From positions 1 to 64,000 of the forward strand of contig JBILBF010000002.1 of assembly GCA_044353855.1 (NCBI GenBank): a stretch of 64,000 bases of DNA, written 5' to 3'. This document shows positions 62,165 to 64,000 of this stretch, piece after piece. Origin of the DNA: UKL13-3 sp044353855 (GTDB lineage Bacteria; Bacteroidota; Bacteroidia; UKL13-3). The position numbers and the translations under genes were made by a program. How positions within the stretch are numbered: the stretch's first letter is position 1; the number at the start of each line of letters is the position of its first letter. The notes beneath the pieces were generated by a model that saw nothing but the letters and a program-made list of their open reading frames with translations, searched no databases and was not told the DNA's origin.

Positions 62165-64000
62165 ATGAGTAAATTAGACGCCAAAATTCCAGAAGGCACA
62201 ATTGAAAGCAAATGGTCAAAGTACCGTTCAACTGTTTCTTTAGTAAACCCCGCCAATAAACGCAGCTTAGAAATTATCGTTGTAGGGTCAGGACTTGCAG
62301 GATCTTCTGCAGCAGCTTCATTAGCTGAAATGGGCTACAAAGTTAAGGTTTTTTGTTTTCAAGATTCACCTAGAAGAGCACATTCAATTGCTGCTCAAGG
62401 AGGTATTAATGCAGCAAAAAATTATCAAAATGATGGTGATTCAATATACCGTTTATTTTATGATACCATTAAAGGTGGAGATTATAGAGCACGTGAAGGA
62501 AATGTGCATCGTTTGGCCGAAGTGAGTGGAAATATTATTGATCAATGTGTAGCACAAGGTGTTCCATTTGCTCGCGAGTATGGAGGATTGTTAAGCAATC
62601 GTTCATTTGGAGGAACGCAAGTTCAGCGAACATTTTATGCAGCAGGACAAACAGGACAACAATTATTATTAGGGGCATACTCCGCTCTTGAACGTCAGAT
62701 AGGAATGGGGGCCGTTACAATGTATACCCGCCATGAAATGTTGGATGTGGTAAATATTGAAGGTAAATGCAGGGGAATTATTGCTCGTGATTCAGTAACT
62801 GGTAAACTGGAAAGTCATTTTGGACATGCCGTTTTATTATGTTCAGGCGGATATGGAAATGTATTTTACTTATCAACCAATGCGATGGGTAGTAATGTGA
62901 CTGCTGCATGGAAAGCTCACAAACGAGGTGCATTTTTTGCTAATCCTTGTTACACACAAATTCATCCTACTTGTATTCCAGTATCAGGTGATCACCAATC
63001 AAAGCTAACCTTGATGAGCGAATCACTGAGGAATGATGGAAGAATTTGGGTTCCAAAAACACAAGAACATGCGAAAGCCATTCGTGAAGGAAAACTTAAT
63101 CCTAATGATTTAAAAGAAGACGATAGAGATTATTACTTAGAGAGACGATATCCTGCATTTGGCAACTTAGTACCTCGTGATGTTGCTTCTCGCGCTGCAA
63201 AGGAAAGATGTGATGCTGGCTTTGGGGTAAATAAAACTGGCGAAGCTGTATTTTTAGATTTTGAAGCGAACATGATCCGTTATGGTCGTATTGAAGCCAA
63301 TAAAAAGGGCATTCACAATCCAACAGAAACCCAAATTAAACAAATGGGTAAAGATGTAGTAGCTGAGAAATATGGTAACTTGTTTGATATGTACAAACAA
63401 ATTACAGGCGTAAACCCCTACGAAAATCCGATGATGATATACCCAGCTGTACATTATACAATGGGTGGGCTTTGGGTTGATTATAACCTTATGACAAACA
63501 TACCAGGATTATATGCTTTAGGAGAAGCTAATTTCTCTGACCATGGAGCAAATCGTTTGGGTGCATCTGCATTAATGCAAGGATTAGCGGATGGTTATTT
63601 TGTTATTCCTTATACAATAGGAGCTTATTTAAGCAATGAAATTAGAACAAAGGCTATTGAAACCAATCATCCAGCATTTTTACAAGCGGAAAAAGAAACA
63701 CAAGATCGCATTGATAAACTGATGGGGATTAATGGTACAAAATCAGTAGATTATTTTCATAAGAAACTAGGTTTAATCATTTGGAATAAATGTGGGATGG
63801 CCCGAAGTGAAAAAGGATTAAAAGAGGCAATCGTTGATGTAAGAGCATTACGCGAAGAGTTTTGGAAAGAGGTAAAAGTATCCGGTGAAGCAAATAATAT
63901 GAACCCAGAACTTGAAAAAGCTGGACGTGTAGCCGACTTTTTAGAGTTAGGAGAATTAATGTGTGTAGATGCATTAAGTCGCAATGAAAGTTGCGGTGGG
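62165..64000 (+). CDS. sdhA: Succinate dehydrogenase flavoprotein subunit, 3' partial
   Basis: The gene starts at ATG 62165, 24 bases after sdhC, and is open at the right edge; 612 codons are visible, close to full length. The FAD-binding GSGLAGSSAAASLAEMG is near residue 41. HSIAAQGGINAA carries the histidine to which FAD is attached covalently. The catalytic region has HPTCIPVSG and RDVASRAAKER, and the C-terminal part contains MGGLWVDYNL, ALGEANFSDHGANRLGASAL. It oxidises succinate to fumarate. Confidence 0.95.
   Translation, partial: MSKLDAKIPEGTIESKWSKYRSTVSLVNPANKRSLEIIVVGSGLAGSSAAASLAEMGYKVKVFCFQDSPRRAHSIAAQGGINAAKNYQNDGDSIYRLFYDTIKGGDYRAREGNVHRLAEVSGNIIDQCVAQGVPFAREYGGLLSNRSFGGTQVQRTFYAAGQTGQQLLLGAYSALERQIGMGAVTMYTRHEMLDVVNIEGKCRGIIARDSVTGKLESHFGHAVLLCSGGYGNVFYLSTNAMGSNVTAAWKAHKRGAFFANPCYTQIHPTCIPVSGDHQSKLTLMSESLRNDGRIWVPKTQEHAKAIREGKLNPNDLKEDDRDYYLERRYPAFGNLVPRDVASRAAKERCDAGFGVNKTGEAVFLDFEANMIRYGRIEANKKGIHNPTETQIKQMGKDVVAEKYGNLFDMYKQITGVNPYENPMMIYPAVHYTMGGLWVDYNLMTNIPGLYALGEANFSDHGANRLGASALMQGLADGYFVIPYTIGAYLSNEIRTKAIETNHPAFLQAEKETQDRIDKLMGINGTKSVDYFHKKLGLIIWNKCGMARSEKGLKEAIVDVRALREEFWKEVKVSGEANNMNPELEKAGRVADFLELGELMCVDALSRNESCGG

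Overview
The window is a chromosomal segment of an AT-rich member of the Bacteroidota. Several independent signs agree on this: type IX secretion system (T9SS) type-A C-terminal sorting domains on several secreted proteins, a DUF5103 T9SS plug protein, an N-terminal-anchored sdhC-sdhA succinate dehydrogenase order, Bacteroidota-type intergenic repeats, few recognisable Shine-Dalgarno sequences and several TAnnTTTG-like -7 promoter elements. I cannot place it below phylum with confidence. No tRNA, rRNA, CRISPR array, prophage or insertion sequence was seen.

Layout. 0-8 kb: the 3' end of a secreted Ig-like T9SS cargo; a leftward operon dnaX-DUF502-ubiA; a leftward three-gene operon (SRPBCC protein, zinc-ribbon membrane protein, frameshifted small membrane protein); an XRE-type regulator with an operator-like palindrome array; and hbd. 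7.6-21 kb: an MbnP-like lipoprotein, an M1 peptidase, gyrA, the RNase P RNA gene, ppk1, a TPR protein and an S8 protease. 20.7-30.5 kb: a fatty-acid desaturase, two RNA helicases, an MFS pump, an unknown membrane protein, an NTPase-MobA fusion, a META lipoprotein and fdhD (a probable molybdenum-cofactor neighbourhood). 30.5-37.6 kb: a DUF1800 remnant spliced to a T9SS tail, a PIG-L deacetylase, a 34-residue membrane peptide coupled to a sodium:solute symporter, and an MscS channel. 37.6-47.1 kb: mostly leftward housekeeping genes (DUF2911, SDR, thioesterase, ribBA, glycosyltransferase, LptF/G, START-like, PspC/PadR). 47.2-64 kb: PAP2-GT39 pair, dnaJ-grpE, a cysteine-less thioredoxin-fold protein, murA, two kynurenine-pathway genes, an ABC-F protein, the T9SS plug, pyrD, and sdhC-sdhA (sdhA runs off the end).

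Most of the window is ordinary core genome. The points most worth a second look are: a run of ten A residues in dnaX placed so that slippage in either direction gives an immediate stop after the ATPase/collar region; a palindromic repeat forming part of the RNase P RNA; a DnaJ that has lost both halves of zinc site I; a DUF1800 gene with its core deleted and a sorting tail attached; a heptamer repeat array inside fdhD; a TG-run frameshift in a small membrane protein gene; and the NTPase-MobA fusion with its unknown membrane neighbour. Nothing I see amounts to a clear new multi-gene defence or metabolic system.
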